Assembly: GCA_002492725.1 (NCBI GenBank)
Contig: DLAF01000054.1
Location: 38,705-69,277 of the forward strand
Reading direction: 5' to 3'
Length of the DNA: 30,573 bases
From: Lachnospiraceae bacterium UBA7054
GTDB lineage: Bacteria > Bacillota > Clostridia > Lachnospirales > Lachnospiraceae
Positions 20,534 to 29,020 of this stretch are shown here, piece by piece. The translations under genes and the position numbers were made by a program. Under the pieces are notes generated by a model. That model did no database searches. It saw only the letters and a program-made list of their open reading frames with translations, and was not told the origin of the DNA. Every line of letters begins with the position of its first letter. Within the stretch, counting starts at the first letter, position 1.

Positions 20534-23447
20534 TCAGATATTCTACAGAACCGAAAAGGTCTTTCCGCTCCTTGATCTTTTCCTCATTGCCCACCACGCA
20601 CAGGCAGTCATCGTCCATAAAGGCGCGGATGTAAGCGGCAAGTCCTCTGATGGTCTTTTCATCCGCAGCCAGCAGCTCATCCCGCTCCCGCTGTACCCGT
20701 TCTTCGGAAAAACCGGTCAGATATCCCGCCAGGGAATAGGTACCGTACACCTGCGGCGGCATGGGCGTATCCAGCGCGCTGACGGCTCCGATGATATACT
20801 GGGTCATGGTACGCTCATCGGCCTCAAAAGCTTCCACAAAGTCCGCCGCCTTCTCGTAGACTTCAATCGTTTTCTCCAGATTGGGGTCCCTGTAGGAGAC
20901 AAAGTAGCTCTCCCCGGTCTTTCCAAACTGGCACATGCACCCGTAGGCACCGCCCTTCACGCGCACCTGTGTCCACAGGTACTCGTAGCTCATCACCACT
21001 TTGAGTGCCCGCAGCGCTCCCGTGTAGGATAAGCCCTTGTTCGCAAAATTGCCCGCACGGCACACATACTGGATCTGTGCGGCACTCATCAGGCCCTCAT
21101 TCCTTTTTTCCGGCTTTGGCTCACAGGGTTTCCCCTGCACAGGCTCTCTGTAAAGCTTCTCCTTCAGGCTTTCGATCAACGGTTCGATACCTGCCAGTCC
21201 TTCTCTTTCCGCCGTGTAATCCACCATCAGATTCTCCGGACGGAAAATATGGCGCACCAGCCGCTCCATCTTCTCGCTCAGTTCCTCCTTTTTGTGATCG
21301 AAATCCTGTTCCAATTCTTCCAACAGGCGGTAAAAGCCCAGGCCGTTCACAAGGTCCATCAGCCAGGCCTGTTTGGACAGATAGGAAAGCGCCTGCCCCG
21401 CTGCCAGAGAATGTCCCGCCGACATCATCTGTGCTTGCTTGTCGGAGCGGTTCTCCGCCACCAGCTCATAAAGTCTTTTCTCATTGACATAGACCGATTC
21501 AGTCAAAATCTCCTCCGCCAAGGCAAAAGCTTTAGAAAGATTCTCATACAGTGTCTTGACCTTCAGATCAAATGTCAGCTTATACTCAGACAGCTCATTT
21601 GCATTTGTGTAAACATTCACCGCCGGCGCGATACCGCCAGTCTGCAGATTGATCTCGTTGTACAGTTCGCTGTAGGAACGCTTCTCCGTATCCACCAGCC
21701 CCAGCATCACCTGCAAAAGCCCCACATAAGGGAACAGCTCTTCCGGCACCTGACGAAGATCAAACAAAAACCGCAGATAACCGATGCCGTTCGTATAGAT
21801 CTCATGATAGAGAAGCGTGGTGTCCCCCACTTTCTTCTCCTCATTTTTGTAACCGCGCGCCTTCCTGCCGATATCTTCCCGTGCAAGAAGCGGAATCTTC
21901 AAAAGGTCCTCCGGCCGATCGGGCGTCTCCTGATAGGCGGCAAGAGCAGCCGTCTCTTTCACAACTGCCGCAATCTCCTCCGCCGTCATGGCCGCCTTCT
22001 TCGCCGCAAGCTGCTTGGCCAGCGCCTTCTCCTTCTTTCCCGTCAGTCCCTTCACGGGCCGCACTACCACGATGCTCTTATGGGGATTCTCAAGAACAAG
22101 ATTTTGCAGCATCGTTTCATAACAGTTGCTATCCACATCCCGCTTCAATTGTTTGTAGGTCTCACCCAGTTCCAGATAATCAAAGGGTCTGTTGTCGTCG
22201 TAGAGCCAGGTCTCAAACATCTGCAGTCCGTACATCAGCCCCTTCGGGTAAGAACCGTAATCCGCCTCCCTGTACGCAAATTCATCGCGGTTTATGGCTG
22301 CCAAAAGCGCTTTTTTCTCCACACCGCCTTGCGCAAGCCCCTGGAGGGTCTTCTCGATGATGCGCACAAAGTCATCCCTCTGCGCATACTCGGCATTCTT
22401 CGCCACAATAGAAAAATAGGGCTGTTTGACGTCCGCTTCACAAAAACTGCTGATATCCGTGCCGATTCCCGCATCCAAAAGTGCCTTTCTCACCGGCGCC
22501 CCGGGTGCACCGACCACTGCGTCCGCCAGGGCTTGAAACCCTCTGTGCACCTTTCTGTCAAGCGCTTCTCCCAGACAAACGTTATAGGAAAGATAAGTGT
22601 TTGCCGCCTCCGACTCGCTCTCCATAATGGGATACTCTTTCTCCACCATTGCCGTCTCCTGAAAAGTCGGCTCCGACAAAAGCGCGGAATCGACGGAAAG
22701 TGCGTCGTACTTTGACAGATATTCCCTGTCGAGATATGTCAGTTTCTCCTCCATGTCCATATCGCCATAGAGATAAATGTAACTGTTGGAGGGGTGATAG
22801 TATTTTCTATGAAAGTCCAAAAATCCCTCATATGTCAGCTTGGGAATCACATCGGGATCGCCGCCCGACTCCACCCCGTAAGAAGTATGCGGGTAGAGGG
22901 AATTCATGATTTCCCGGTAGAGCACGTCATCCGGAGAGGAAAACGCGCCCTTCATCTCATTGTAGACCACGCCGTTGATGGTCAGCTCATCTTCCGCGCT
23001 CTCCAGTTCATAGTGCCACCCTTCCTGCTTAAAAATCTTTTCCTCGCGGTAAATGTTCGGGTGGAACACCGCATCCAGATAAACGTCCATCAGATTCTGA
23101 AAATCCTTGTCGTTGCAGCTCGCCACCGGATAAACCGTCTTATCGGGATAGGTCATGGCATTTAAGAAAGTGTTAAGAGACCCCTTTGCCAGTTCGATAA
23201 AGGGATCCTTGATTGGATACTTCTCGGAACCGCATAACACCGTGTGCTCAATGATGTGCGCAACACCCGTACTGTCCTTAGGGGGCGTGCGAAAGCCGAT
23301 ATAGAACACCTTATTGTCATCATCATTAGAAAGAAGCGCAACCCGCGCTCCCGTTTTGTTATGCTTTAAAAGAAAACCGTCCGATTTCAGTTCTTCAATC
23401 CGCTGCCCTGAGATCACGGTATATGCCTGTAATTTTTCTAAATTCAT
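20526..23447 (-). CDS. M16C-family metallopeptidase (presequence protease-like, insulinase superfamily)
   Basis: A 973-residue zinc peptidase with the inverted zinc motif HIIEH at 74-78 and the third ligand E164 in NEMKG. Four M16 half-domains with a central helical hinge give the clamshell chamber of the PreP/M16C group, which degrades peptides and unfolded segments. No signal peptide is visible, so it should act in the cytoplasm. I place the start at 23447 because GGAGGAGCATTC precedes this ATG; an upstream ATG at 23474 adds nine residues. Length is normal for the family. It is separated from the ylmH-like gene by 54 bases that contain a promoter. Confidence 0.93.
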   Translation of the reverse strand: MNLEKLQAYTVISGQRIEELKSDGFLLKHNKTGARVALLSNDDDNKVFYIGFRTPPKDSTGVAHIIEHTVLCGSEKYPIKDPFIELAKGSLNTFLNAMTYPDKTVYPVASCNDKDFQNLMDVYLDAVFHPNIYREEKIFKQEGWHYELESAEDELTINGVVYNEMKGAFSSPDDVLYREIMNSLYPHTSYGVESGGDPDVIPKLTYEGFLDFHRKYYHPSNSYIYLYGDMDMEEKLTYLDREYLSKYDALSVDSALLSEPTFQETAMVEKEYPIMESESEAANTYLSYNVCLGEALDRKVHRGFQALADAVVGAPGAPVRKALLDAGIGTDISSFCEADVKQPYFSIVAKNAEYAQRDDFVRIIEKTLQGLAQGGVEKKALLAAINRDEFAYREADYGSYPKGLMYGLQMFETWLYDDNRPFDYLELGETYKQLKRDVDSNCYETMLQNLVLENPHKSIVVVRPVKGLTGKKEKALAKQLAAKKAAMTAEEIAAVVKETAALAAYQETPDRPEDLLKIPLLAREDIGRKARGYKNEEKKVGDTTLLYHEIYTNGIGYLRFLFDLRQVPEELFPYVGLLQVMLGLVDTEKRSYSELYNEINLQTGGIAPAVNVYTNANELSEYKLTFDLKVKTLYENLSKAFALAEEILTESVYVNEKRLYELVAENRSDKQAQMMSAGHSLAAGQALSYLSKQAWLMDLVNGLGFYRLLEELEQDFDHKKEELSEKMERLVRHIFRPENLMVDYTAEREGLAGIEPLIESLKEKLYREPVQGKPCEPKPEKRNEGLMSAAQIQYVCRAGNFANKGLSYTGALRALKVVMSYEYLWTQVRVKGGAYGCMCQFGKTGESYFVSYRDPNLEKTIEVYEKAADFVEAFEADERTMTQYIIGAVSALDTPMPPQVYGTYSLAGYLTGFSEERVQRERDELLAADEKTIRGLAAYIRAFMDDDCLCVVGNEEKIKERKDLFGSVEYLIH

Positions 23448-23475
23448 GAATGCTCCTCCTTCTCTTTCTCGCATT

Positions 23476-23504
23476 ATTATACTCTAAATCTATATTTTTA
23501 TCTA
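23476..23504 (-). promoter_or_regulatory. Sigma-A promoter for the M16C peptidase gene
   Basis: The minus strand reads TAGATA (23499-23504), a 17-base spacer and TATAAT (23476-23481). The -35 overlaps the end of the upstream S4-domain gene. Transcription would begin near 23469, about 22 bases before the ATG. Confidence 0.6.
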
Positions 23505-24272
23505 CCGTTGTTTCCCGAAAACCCCGACTTCCACGCGCTCTTTCCCCTTTTTGCTCACGCCGGTCTGCCCGTAAAAGATAAATTTCCCTAAACCGCGCAC
23601 AGTAACGGCATCCCCTTCCTTTAACTGACAGGAGGCATTCTGCGTCTGCATTCCGTTAATAAAGATACGCCCGTTATTAAACATTTCACGACTCCCCTCT
23701 CTGGAAAGGTTGTATACTTTGGAAATCACGCCGTCAGCTCTGGAAGAAGAAACCGTCACAAAGATTCGCGCCGGCTCAGCGTTTCGTACCGCAAATTCCG
23801 CCTGCTCCCGTTTGCAGGAAACATTGGTATGCCTTACCCTGTCCAAATTTTCCACAATATAATCGGCAATGTTTTCATGGCAGAATAAAAGGGCGCCCGA
23901 CTCCTTGTTTTCATCCACAAACAAATCGCCCAACACATCCCGCTCGATTCCCAGATTCATGACCGCCCCGAGGAAATCTCTGTGTGTCAGGTTCTCCGCA
24001 AACTTTGGCGCTTTTGGAAAAATCCTGACTGCCGTGATCGGATAAGTTTCCTCATAGCCCGGATCCCCAAAACGGATCATTTTCCGTTCGCACAGGGGCG
24101 TACCGCCCTCCATTTTGACCCCCGCATAGGCAACCTCCCGCTCTACCGCGTAGTAAGCCTGCTGCTCGGCCAATCCCAAAAAAGGCGTGTAGGTGTATCG
24201 GTTCTGCGTGTAGGCCGTATCCGCCAGCTCAATCAGCCTGTTCTTTAACTGCTGCGCTTCTTTCTCATCCAT
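23502..24272 (-). CDS. S4-domain RNA-binding protein, YlmH family
   Basis: A 256-residue protein with the two-part YlmH layout: an N-terminal domain (about 1-170) containing TPFLGLAEQQAY, HRDFLGAVMNLGIERDVLGDL and the FCHENIADYIVENLDRV segment, then an S4 RNA-binding domain (about 180-245, SRADGVISKVYNLSREGS and GRIFINGM). B. subtilis YlmH binds ribosomes or 50S-peptidyl-tRNA complexes and has been linked to ribosome quality control. The ATG at 24270-24272 follows AAGGAAAAC. In other Firmicutes ylmH lies in a division cluster near divIVA; here it stands beside a transporter and a peptidase. Family assignment is strong. Confidence 0.92.
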   Translation of the reverse strand: MDEKEAQQLKNRLIELADTAYTQNRYTYTPFLGLAEQQAYYAVEREVAYAGVKMEGGTPLCERKMIRFGDPGYEETYPITAVRIFPKAPKFAENLTHRDFLGAVMNLGIERDVLGDLFVDENKESGALLFCHENIADYIVENLDRVRHTNVSCKREQAEFAVRNAEPARIFVTVSSSRADGVISKVYNLSREGSREMFNNGRIFINGMQTQNASCQLKEGDAVTVRGLGKFIFYGQTGVSKKGKERVEVGVFGKQR

Positions 24273-24342
24273 AACAGTTTTCCTTCTGCCTGCGCGTTTT
24301 TTTGCGAAGTCCGCTCCCCCTTCCGGCCATAGCGGCCTCTAT

Positions 24343-24371
24343 TTGACAAGATTTGCAATATATGGTATTCT
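24343..24371 (+). promoter_or_regulatory. Sigma-A promoter for the sodium symporter gene
   Basis: TTGACA (24343-24348), a 17-base spacer and TATTCT (24366-24371) precede the transporter gene. The leader would be about 43 bases, with AGGAG at 24411-24415 as ribosome site. Confidence 0.8.
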
Positions 24372-24420
24372 TTAATTTAATTTTTGTCAATATCTAGTAG
24401 AAAATCAACAGGAGTTCATT

Positions 24421-25767
24421 ATGAAAAAAACAAATACCAAAACTAACTTTTCAAACCGCATCGGCTTCGTACTTGCTGCTGCAGGATCCGCAGTTGGTAT
24501 GGGCAACCTGTGGCGCTTCCCGTACCTCGCCGCAAAATACGGCGGCGGCATCTTCCTGCTCGTCTACCTCATCCTTGCTGTGACCTTCGGCTTTTCGCTG
24601 ATGATCACGGAGATTGCAATCGGCAGAAAGACAGGGAAAAGCCCGCTCCGGGCATACGGAGAACTGCATCCGAAATTCGGTTTTCTGGGAATCGCGGCAT
24701 CAGCTGTGCCCATCATCATCTTTCCCTACTACTGCGTGATCGGCGGCTGGGTCATAAAATATCTTTCCATCTATGTTACCGGTCAGGCACAGGCGGCTGC
24801 AGAAGACGCTTACTTTGGCGGTTTTATCAGCAACACGGGAGAGCCCATCCTCTGTCTGTTCGTGTTTCTTTTTCTCACCTCGGCGGTAGTCATGCTCGGC
24901 GTGGAAAAGGGCATCGAACGGGTGAGCCGGGTAATGATGCCCCTTCTTGTGATCCTGGCAGTCGTCATCTCGATCTACAGTCTGACCTTGGACGGCGCGA
25001 TTGACGGGCTGATCTACTATGTAAAGCCTGATTTTTCCCAGTTCTCGATCAAGACCATCATTGCCGCCATGGGCCAGCTCTTCTACTCTATGTCCCTGGC
25101 CATGGGCATTATGATCACCTATGGTTCCTATATGCGCAAGGAGGACAACCTGGAGGCATCCGTGCGGCATATCGAGATTTTCGACACGGCCATCGCTTTT
25201 CTGGCCGGCATGATGATCATTCCTGCCGTTTTCGTGTTTTCCGGCGGCAGCCGTGAGGCGCTCGGACAGGGACCGACCCTCATGTTTGTGATGCTTCCCA
25301 AGGTATTTTACTCCATGCCCGGCGGCCGTATCATCGGCTTCGTATTCTTTGTCCTGGTATTGTTCGCTGCCCTGACCTCGGCGATCTCCCTGATGGAAAC
25401 CATTGTCTCAATCTTTATGGAAAAGCTTCATTGGAGTAGAAAAGTAGTCTCCACCACCGTATTTGCCGCTTCCTTCCTGCTTGCCCTGCCCTCCACGCTG
25501 GGCTATGGCGTGCTCTCTCACGTGACCATCTTTGGCTATCAGATTTTGGATTTCTTTGACTTTATCAGCAATAACATTGTCATGCCCATCGTCGCGCTTT
25601 TGACGGCGATTCTCGTCGGCTACGCGGTCCGCCCTGAGACCGTCATTGAAGAGGTGGAGCAAAATGGCGTTTTCCGCTCCAAAAAGCTATACGTTTACAT
25701 GATAAGATTTGTGGTGCCCCTGTGCATGGTGATCATTCTGATTTCCTCCCTTCTCGGCATCGTATGA
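24421..25767 (+). CDS. Neurotransmitter:sodium symporter family transporter
   Basis: A 448-residue inner-membrane Na+ symporter of the SNF/NSS family (LeuT fold), which imports amino acids or related compounds. TM1 carries the unwound substrate and Na+ site GMGNLWRFPY at 26-35. The remaining hydrophobic segments fit the 11-helix bacterial form, shorter than 12-helix LeuT. Substrate cannot be predicted; hydrophobic and aromatic amino acids are usual. It is divergent from the ylmH-like gene and has its own promoter. No terminator was found in the 87 bases before the next gene, so read-through is possible. A Na+ gradient made by the decarboxylase complex at 1-4691 could drive it. Confidence 0.94.
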   Translation: MKKTNTKTNFSNRIGFVLAAAGSAVGMGNLWRFPYLAAKYGGGIFLLVYLILAVTFGFSLMITEIAIGRKTGKSPLRAYGELHPKFGFLGIAASAVPIIIFPYYCVIGGWVIKYLSIYVTGQAQAAAEDAYFGGFISNTGEPILCLFVFLFLTSAVVMLGVEKGIERVSRVMMPLLVILAVVISIYSLTLDGAIDGLIYYVKPDFSQFSIKTIIAAMGQLFYSMSLAMGIMITYGSYMRKEDNLEASVRHIEIFDTAIAFLAGMMIIPAVFVFSGGSREALGQGPTLMFVMLPKVFYSMPGGRIIGFVFFVLVLFAALTSAISLMETIVSIFMEKLHWSRKVVSTTVFAASFLLALPSTLGYGVLSHVTIFGYQILDFFDFISNNIVMPIVALLTAILVGYAVRPETVIEEVEQNGVFRSKKLYVYMIRFVVPLCMVIILISSLLGIV

Positions 25768-25854
25768 TTATCACAAATTCCAATCTGATTTATTAAATAG
25801 CAGTTGTTTTTATTTGACATTGAGATATCGCATGAATCAACCGGGAGGGATCAT

Positions 25855-26541
25855 ATGATCACAGATGAGATACGAGGGGAACTCTTTGCCAACCAGGACA
25901 CCGCCTATCGGGATTTTCAGGCAAAACTGATTCCCAATCTGGAAGACGGCAAAATGATTGGCGTGCGGACGCCGACGCTGCGGAAAATGGCCAAACAATA
26001 CGCAAAGCAGGTGGATATCGGCACATTTTTGGACACACTGCCCCACACTTACTTTGATGAAAATCAGCTCCATGCCTTTATCATTTCTGAAAGAAAGGAC
26101 TTTGCCCAGTGCATAGCCGAGCTTACCCGTTTTCTGCCCTTTATCGATAACTGGGCGACCTGCGATCAACTTTCCCCAAAAGTTTTCAAGAAGCACCGTC
26201 AGGAACTGCTTCCCCATATCAATGAATGGCTCGCTTCCAATCTGACCTACGTGGTGCGGTTTGGCATCGGTATGCTGATGGAGCATTTTCTGGATGAGGA
26301 TTTCGATCTCCAATATCCGGAAACGGTCTCCAAGCTACGCTCTGAGGAATATTATATCAATATGATGATCGCTTGGTATTTTGCCACAGCGCTGGCAAAA
26401 CAATATGAGACGGTGCTGCCGTTTCTCGAAAATGACAGACTGGCTCCATGGACACACAATAAAGCGATCCAAAAGGCTGTAGAAAGCCTGCGCATTACAC
26501 CGGAACAGAAAGCATACCTCAAAAAGCTAAAGCGTGCATAA
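25855..26541 (+). CDS. AlkD-like DNA alkylation repair protein
   Basis: A 228-residue HEAT-like repeat protein of the AlkD/AlkC superfamily of DNA glycosylases that remove bulky or cationic alkylated bases without base flipping. The active-site set matches AlkD: W100 and D104 in DNWATCD, R135 in YVVRFGIGM and W174 in MIAWYFAT, with W-to-D and R-to-W spacings (4 and 39 residues) as in the Bacillus cereus enzyme. I start at 25855 because GGGAGGG precedes it; a longer frame from 25804 has no ribosome site. It ends just before a strong hairpin. Confidence 0.93.
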   Translation: MITDEIRGELFANQDTAYRDFQAKLIPNLEDGKMIGVRTPTLRKMAKQYAKQVDIGTFLDTLPHTYFDENQLHAFIISERKDFAQCIAELTRFLPFIDNWATCDQLSPKVFKKHRQELLPHINEWLASNLTYVVRFGIGMLMEHFLDEDFDLQYPETVSKLRSEEYYINMMIAWYFATALAKQYETVLPFLENDRLAPWTHNKAIQKAVESLRITPEQKAYLKKLKRA

Positions 26542-26544
26542 AAA

Positions 26545-26579
26545 GACCAGGCGAAAAGCACGAAGCCTCTCGCCTGGTC
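26545..26579 (-). terminator. Hairpin between convergent genes, best terminator on the minus strand
   Basis: A perfect 10-bp stem, GACCAGGCGA (26545-26554) with TCGCCTGGTC (26570-26579), has a 15-base loop. On the minus strand it is followed by TTTTTATG, so it terminates the gene at 26671-27096. On the plus strand no T-run follows, so termination of the AlkD-like gene would be weaker. A small GTAAAA/TTTTAC hairpin lies just beyond (26584-26599). Confidence 0.75.
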
Positions 26580-26670
26580 AGTGTAAAAGGGGAATTTTAC
26601 AATAGTTATCATATCAGAGATTTCTGTCGAAAGCAAGCAGTTTTTGCAAAAATTTGCTGGTAATTATTTC

Positions 26671-27096
26671 CTATACGCTGAATGTCATCAGCGCAAGCTT
26701 GGAAAGCGCAAGCTCCTGAATCATGACTCCTTTCGCCTTTTTCTGTGCCAGATTCATATCCGCAAGCTCCGAAAGCTTGAGAATCTTTGTCGCATAGCCC
26801 GTCCTTACCTTCCCAAACAGATTTTTTTTCTCTGTAAGCACACTGACTTTCACTTTTGCCTTTAACTGTTCATAAGTCCTGTAAGAAAACTGCTCTCTGG
26901 TCATATAGTATAAGTGGCTTTCCAGCGTCGTTTCCGAATCCGTATCTTTCAAGATATAGTGCTCTACAATACTCTTAAACTTAAAATGCACCATCTCATC
27001 CCGCAGGATCTCCGTATAGCTGAGTTTCGCCCCCAAATAGATGGACCCCGTATCCTGCATAAAGTATTTATAATCCCTGTTTTCTGTTTCCATCAT
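26671..27096 (-). CDS. Protein of unknown function following the sigma-like gene
   Basis: A 141-residue protein that I do not recognise. It has no signal peptide or membrane helix and is rich in Lys, Glu and Tyr, with a mixed alpha/beta pattern. The start is either 27096 or the adjacent ATG at 27093, which has better spacing from AGAGG. It lies 44 bases downstream of the degenerate sigma-like gene on the same strand and is closed by a strong terminator, so the two are probably co-transcribed and may act together. Coding potential is supported by open frame length, ribosome site and position. Confidence 0.65.
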   Translation of the reverse strand: MMETENRDYKYFMQDTGSIYLGAKLSYTEILRDEMVHFKFKSIVEHYILKDTDSETTLESHLYYMTREQFSYRTYEQLKAKVKVSVLTEKKNLFGKVRTGYATKILKLSELADMNLAQKKAKGVMIQELALSKLALMTFSV

Positions 27097-27116
27097 TTTC
27101 CTCTTCTGCCTCTGCG

Positions 27117-27143
27117 TAAGTTAATTCCGAAGGAATTTACTTA
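27117..27143 (-). repeat. Hairpin at the stop codon of the sigma-like gene
   Basis: TAAGTTAATTCC (27117-27128) and GGAATTTACTTA (27132-27143) pair with one mismatch. On the minus strand the tip reads CTTCGG, a stable tetraloop. The stop codon is part of the stem. The arm AAGTAAATTC also occurs just after the oadB stop (919-928), next to the other hairpins. Confidence 0.65.
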
Positions 27144-27872
27144 TGTGATGGACTCAATCTTGCCGCCGCTAATGCGAATGGCATCCTCGATGGCCTTTCT
27201 GGAAAGCCCCGATTCCTCCATCAGCTCCTCCACCGTCACCTTTCTGCGCAGTTCTTCCTGCAGGGCATTCGCCGCATCCGCCACCTTATTCACCTTATCG
27301 GCTATCTTCTGATCATTCTTTTCCTCCGCAGTGCTCGCCGCGATAAAATCCTCCATGGCATCCATCATCATCTTACCGAGCATCCCCTGTGCCTCATGCG
27401 CATGTTCCAAAGCTCCCAGCATGGTAACGCCCAGAGAAAGCGCCACATTCCCCTCCCCGATCAGATCCTCTATGCTCACGCCCTGCCCGGTATAGAGCTT
27501 AGCGATCTGCGGCACCTCCGGCAGCATCAGCTCCGTCAGCCGCCTGACTGCGTCCGCATCCCCCGCCATAGCCGAAAGGGTGATAGCTTCCCGCTCGCCC
27601 TCCGTAACGGACGGAATTGCCGCAAGCGCCTCCAGATAGGAATCCAGATAGTTTCTTTCTTCCTCCGGCAGAATGGCGTCCACATCTGCCGGCTCGTCCA
27701 CACCGATCTTATTCTGCCGCAGATAGTCGTAAACCATTTCCATCTGCTCATCAGAAAGAGAAAGCGTTCTAAACGCTTCCTCCACCTCTTTCTTTGTGAT
27801 AAAATTTTGCTGTGCTCTGGCCTTTTTCTTCACTTCCTCCAAAGTTCTGCCAAATTCGATTTCCCGATTCAT
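27141..27872 (-). CDS. Degenerate sigma-70-like protein lacking region 4
   Basis: The 243-residue protein aligns by eye with primary sigma factors over most of its length. Residues 8-60 resemble region 1.1 (ITKKEVEEAFRTLSLSDEQ, then IGVDEP). Residues 74-150 match regions 1.2 to 2.2 (YLEALAAIPSVTEGEREAI, then KLYTGQGVSIEDLIGEGNVA). Residues 190-243 match region 3 (VNKVADAANALQEELRRK, then TVEELMEESGLS). Regions 2.3-2.4, which melt DNA and read the -10 box, are replaced by an acidic Met/Ala-rich stretch (about 155-188) without the usual tryptophans. Region 4 is absent. It could bind core RNA polymerase or a sigma partner without reading promoters. The ATG at 27870-27872 follows GGAGAGCGG. The function is inferred. 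Confidence 0.8.
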   Translation of the reverse strand: MNREIEFGRTLEEVKKKARAQQNFITKKEVEEAFRTLSLSDEQMEMVYDYLRQNKIGVDEPADVDAILPEEERNYLDSYLEALAAIPSVTEGEREAITLSAMAGDADAVRRLTELMLPEVPQIAKLYTGQGVSIEDLIGEGNVALSLGVTMLGALEHAHEAQGMLGKMMMDAMEDFIAASTAEEKNDQKIADKVNKVADAANALQEELRRKVTVEELMEESGLSRKAIEDAIRISGGKIESIT

Positions 27873-27939
27873 ACCGCTCTCCGCTTATTTAATAACATAT
27901 GTTTTTACACGTATCTGAATTTCCCCGCAATCTGTGAAA

Positions 27940-28839
27940 TCACGGCCGTTTGATATGCGTGTGCGTATAAAGATGTTCCTCGCAGTATTCGTAATTTCCG
28001 TCACACTTCGAGCAAAACCGAAACTGCATCTGCGGACTATCCACTTCAGTCCTGCCGCAGATTGCGCATTTATGCTTCGTGATTCCCGTATTCCTGCGCA
28101 CGTCCCGCTTAAACTCCTGCCTGCGGTGGATCTGCTTCGGATTCAAATGCATCATATTCCGCGAAGTCAAAAAGAACACAACAAAATTCAAAAGGGATGC
28201 GCCGATGGCAAACTTCCCGTACACGTTCGTTCCCAGGAACTGGAACAGCAGCATCACTGCATAGATAATCCCCAGCCACTTCACCCTGATCGGAATGATA
28301 AACATGAGCAGCACCTGCGCGTCCGGAAAAGTTGCGGCATACGCAAGAAAAATCGACATATTGATATAGTAAGTGCTGAATATTCCCGCTATCATCCTGA
28401 AATACTCATTGGGCGTATCAACGCTCAGAACATGCAGCATGCCCCGCATATCAACCATCTGTATCTCCGGCTGAAAAAGATAACAGTAGCCCATCAGCAG
28501 AAAACTTCCCGCAATGGTAAACAACATCCCCTGGAACAGATAGACATTATAGCGGTAGGTTCCCCATGTCCGCTCCAGGGATGTACCTATGGAACAGTAA
28601 AAATATAACATGAGTAATGTAAAAAACAGCCCGCCACTGCTCGGAGGAATCAGGATCCATGTCACAAGCCGCCAGATCTGCCCATGCAGAATCGCATACG
28701 GATTTAAGGTCAGGTAAGAAATAAGCAAACCGCTTCTGTCAAACAACTCCAGCAGATACCCAACCGCATAGCAGATAACCAGCACAAAAGAAAGATTTCT
28801 GATCGCATATTTTCCGAATTTTCGTTCAAAAGGACTCAT
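27940..28839 (-). CDS. Rhomboid-like membrane protein with C-terminal zinc ribbon
   Basis: The 299-residue protein has about six hydrophobic segments in residues 12-226 with rhomboid-superfamily features: IWRLVTW (55-61) and the L1-like SIGTSLERTWGTYRYN (83-98). The catalytic GxSG serine and the paired histidine of active rhomboids are not visible, so it is probably a pseudoprotease. The cytoplasmic C-terminus has a zinc-ribbon set: C258, C261, C276, C279, plus C286 and H289. Such non-catalytic rhomboid folds often bind client membrane proteins. The ATG at 28837-28839 follows GGAGCGTGAG. A convincing promoter precedes it; the sigma-like gene follows 67 bases later. Confidence 0.78.
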   Translation of the reverse strand: MSPFERKFGKYAIRNLSFVLVICYAVGYLLELFDRSGLLISYLTLNPYAILHGQIWRLVTWILIPPSSGGLFFTLLMLYFYCSIGTSLERTWGTYRYNVYLFQGMLFTIAGSFLLMGYCYLFQPEIQMVDMRGMLHVLSVDTPNEYFRMIAGIFSTYYINMSIFLAYAATFPDAQVLLMFIIPIRVKWLGIIYAVMLLFQFLGTNVYGKFAIGASLLNFVVFFLTSRNMMHLNPKQIHRRQEFKRDVRRNTGITKHKCAICGRTEVDSPQMQFRFCSKCDGNYEYCEEHLYTHTHIKRP

Positions 28840-28869
28840 GTCTCACGCTCCATCCAAAATATATAATAT

Positions 28870-28898
28870 AATATAGCATCCCTCCTCCCAAAAGTAAA
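28870..28898 (-). promoter_or_regulatory. Sigma-A-type promoter for the rhomboid-like gene
   Basis: The minus strand reads TTTACT (28893-28898), a 17-base spacer and TATATT (28870-28875). The leader would be about 25 bases. It is divergent from the promoter of the dehydratase activase gene. Confidence 0.55.
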
Positions 28899-28923
28899 CG
28901 ACACAGCCCTGTAAAAACGGCAT

Positions 28924-28942
28924 ATTATAAAAATTTTATAAT
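28924..28942. repeat. AT-rich palindrome in the divergent promoter region
   Basis: The 19-base sequence has 9-bp perfect arms (ATTATAAAA and its complement) around one central A. It lies between two divergent promoters, 50 bases upstream of the activase -35 box, and is a candidate operator. The rest of the 263-base gap (28840-29102) holds only the two promoters. Confidence 0.5.
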
Positions 28943-28991
28943 TCCCTTCCAAAAACTTCACTTTTTCTCCGCTTTTCTAAGAATTGGATGA

Positions 28992-29020
28992 TTGCTTTTT
29001 TGCACGCCGTGTCGTATAAT
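28992..29020 (+). promoter_or_regulatory. Sigma-A promoter for the dehydratase activase gene
   Basis: TTGCTT (28992-28997), a 17-base spacer and a perfect TATAAT (29015-29020). Transcription would start near 29027 with a leader of about 75 bases; AAGGAGTG lies before the ATG at 29103. Confidence 0.75.

Noticed and set aside
21249..22715. Long open frame of 488 codons on the plus strand
   Set aside because: It lies entirely opposite the M16C peptidase gene, has no recognisable domain, and its His/Leu/Arg-rich composition is typical of a reverse-strand shadow.
24325..24340. GGCC-rich inverted repeat before the symporter promoter
   Set aside because: The stem is only four to five base pairs and no clear function or T-tract is associated with it.
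25814..25840. Promoter for the AlkD-like gene based on TTGACA at 25814-25819
   Set aside because: No acceptable -10 box is found at 16-18 bases; the hexamer alone is not enough.
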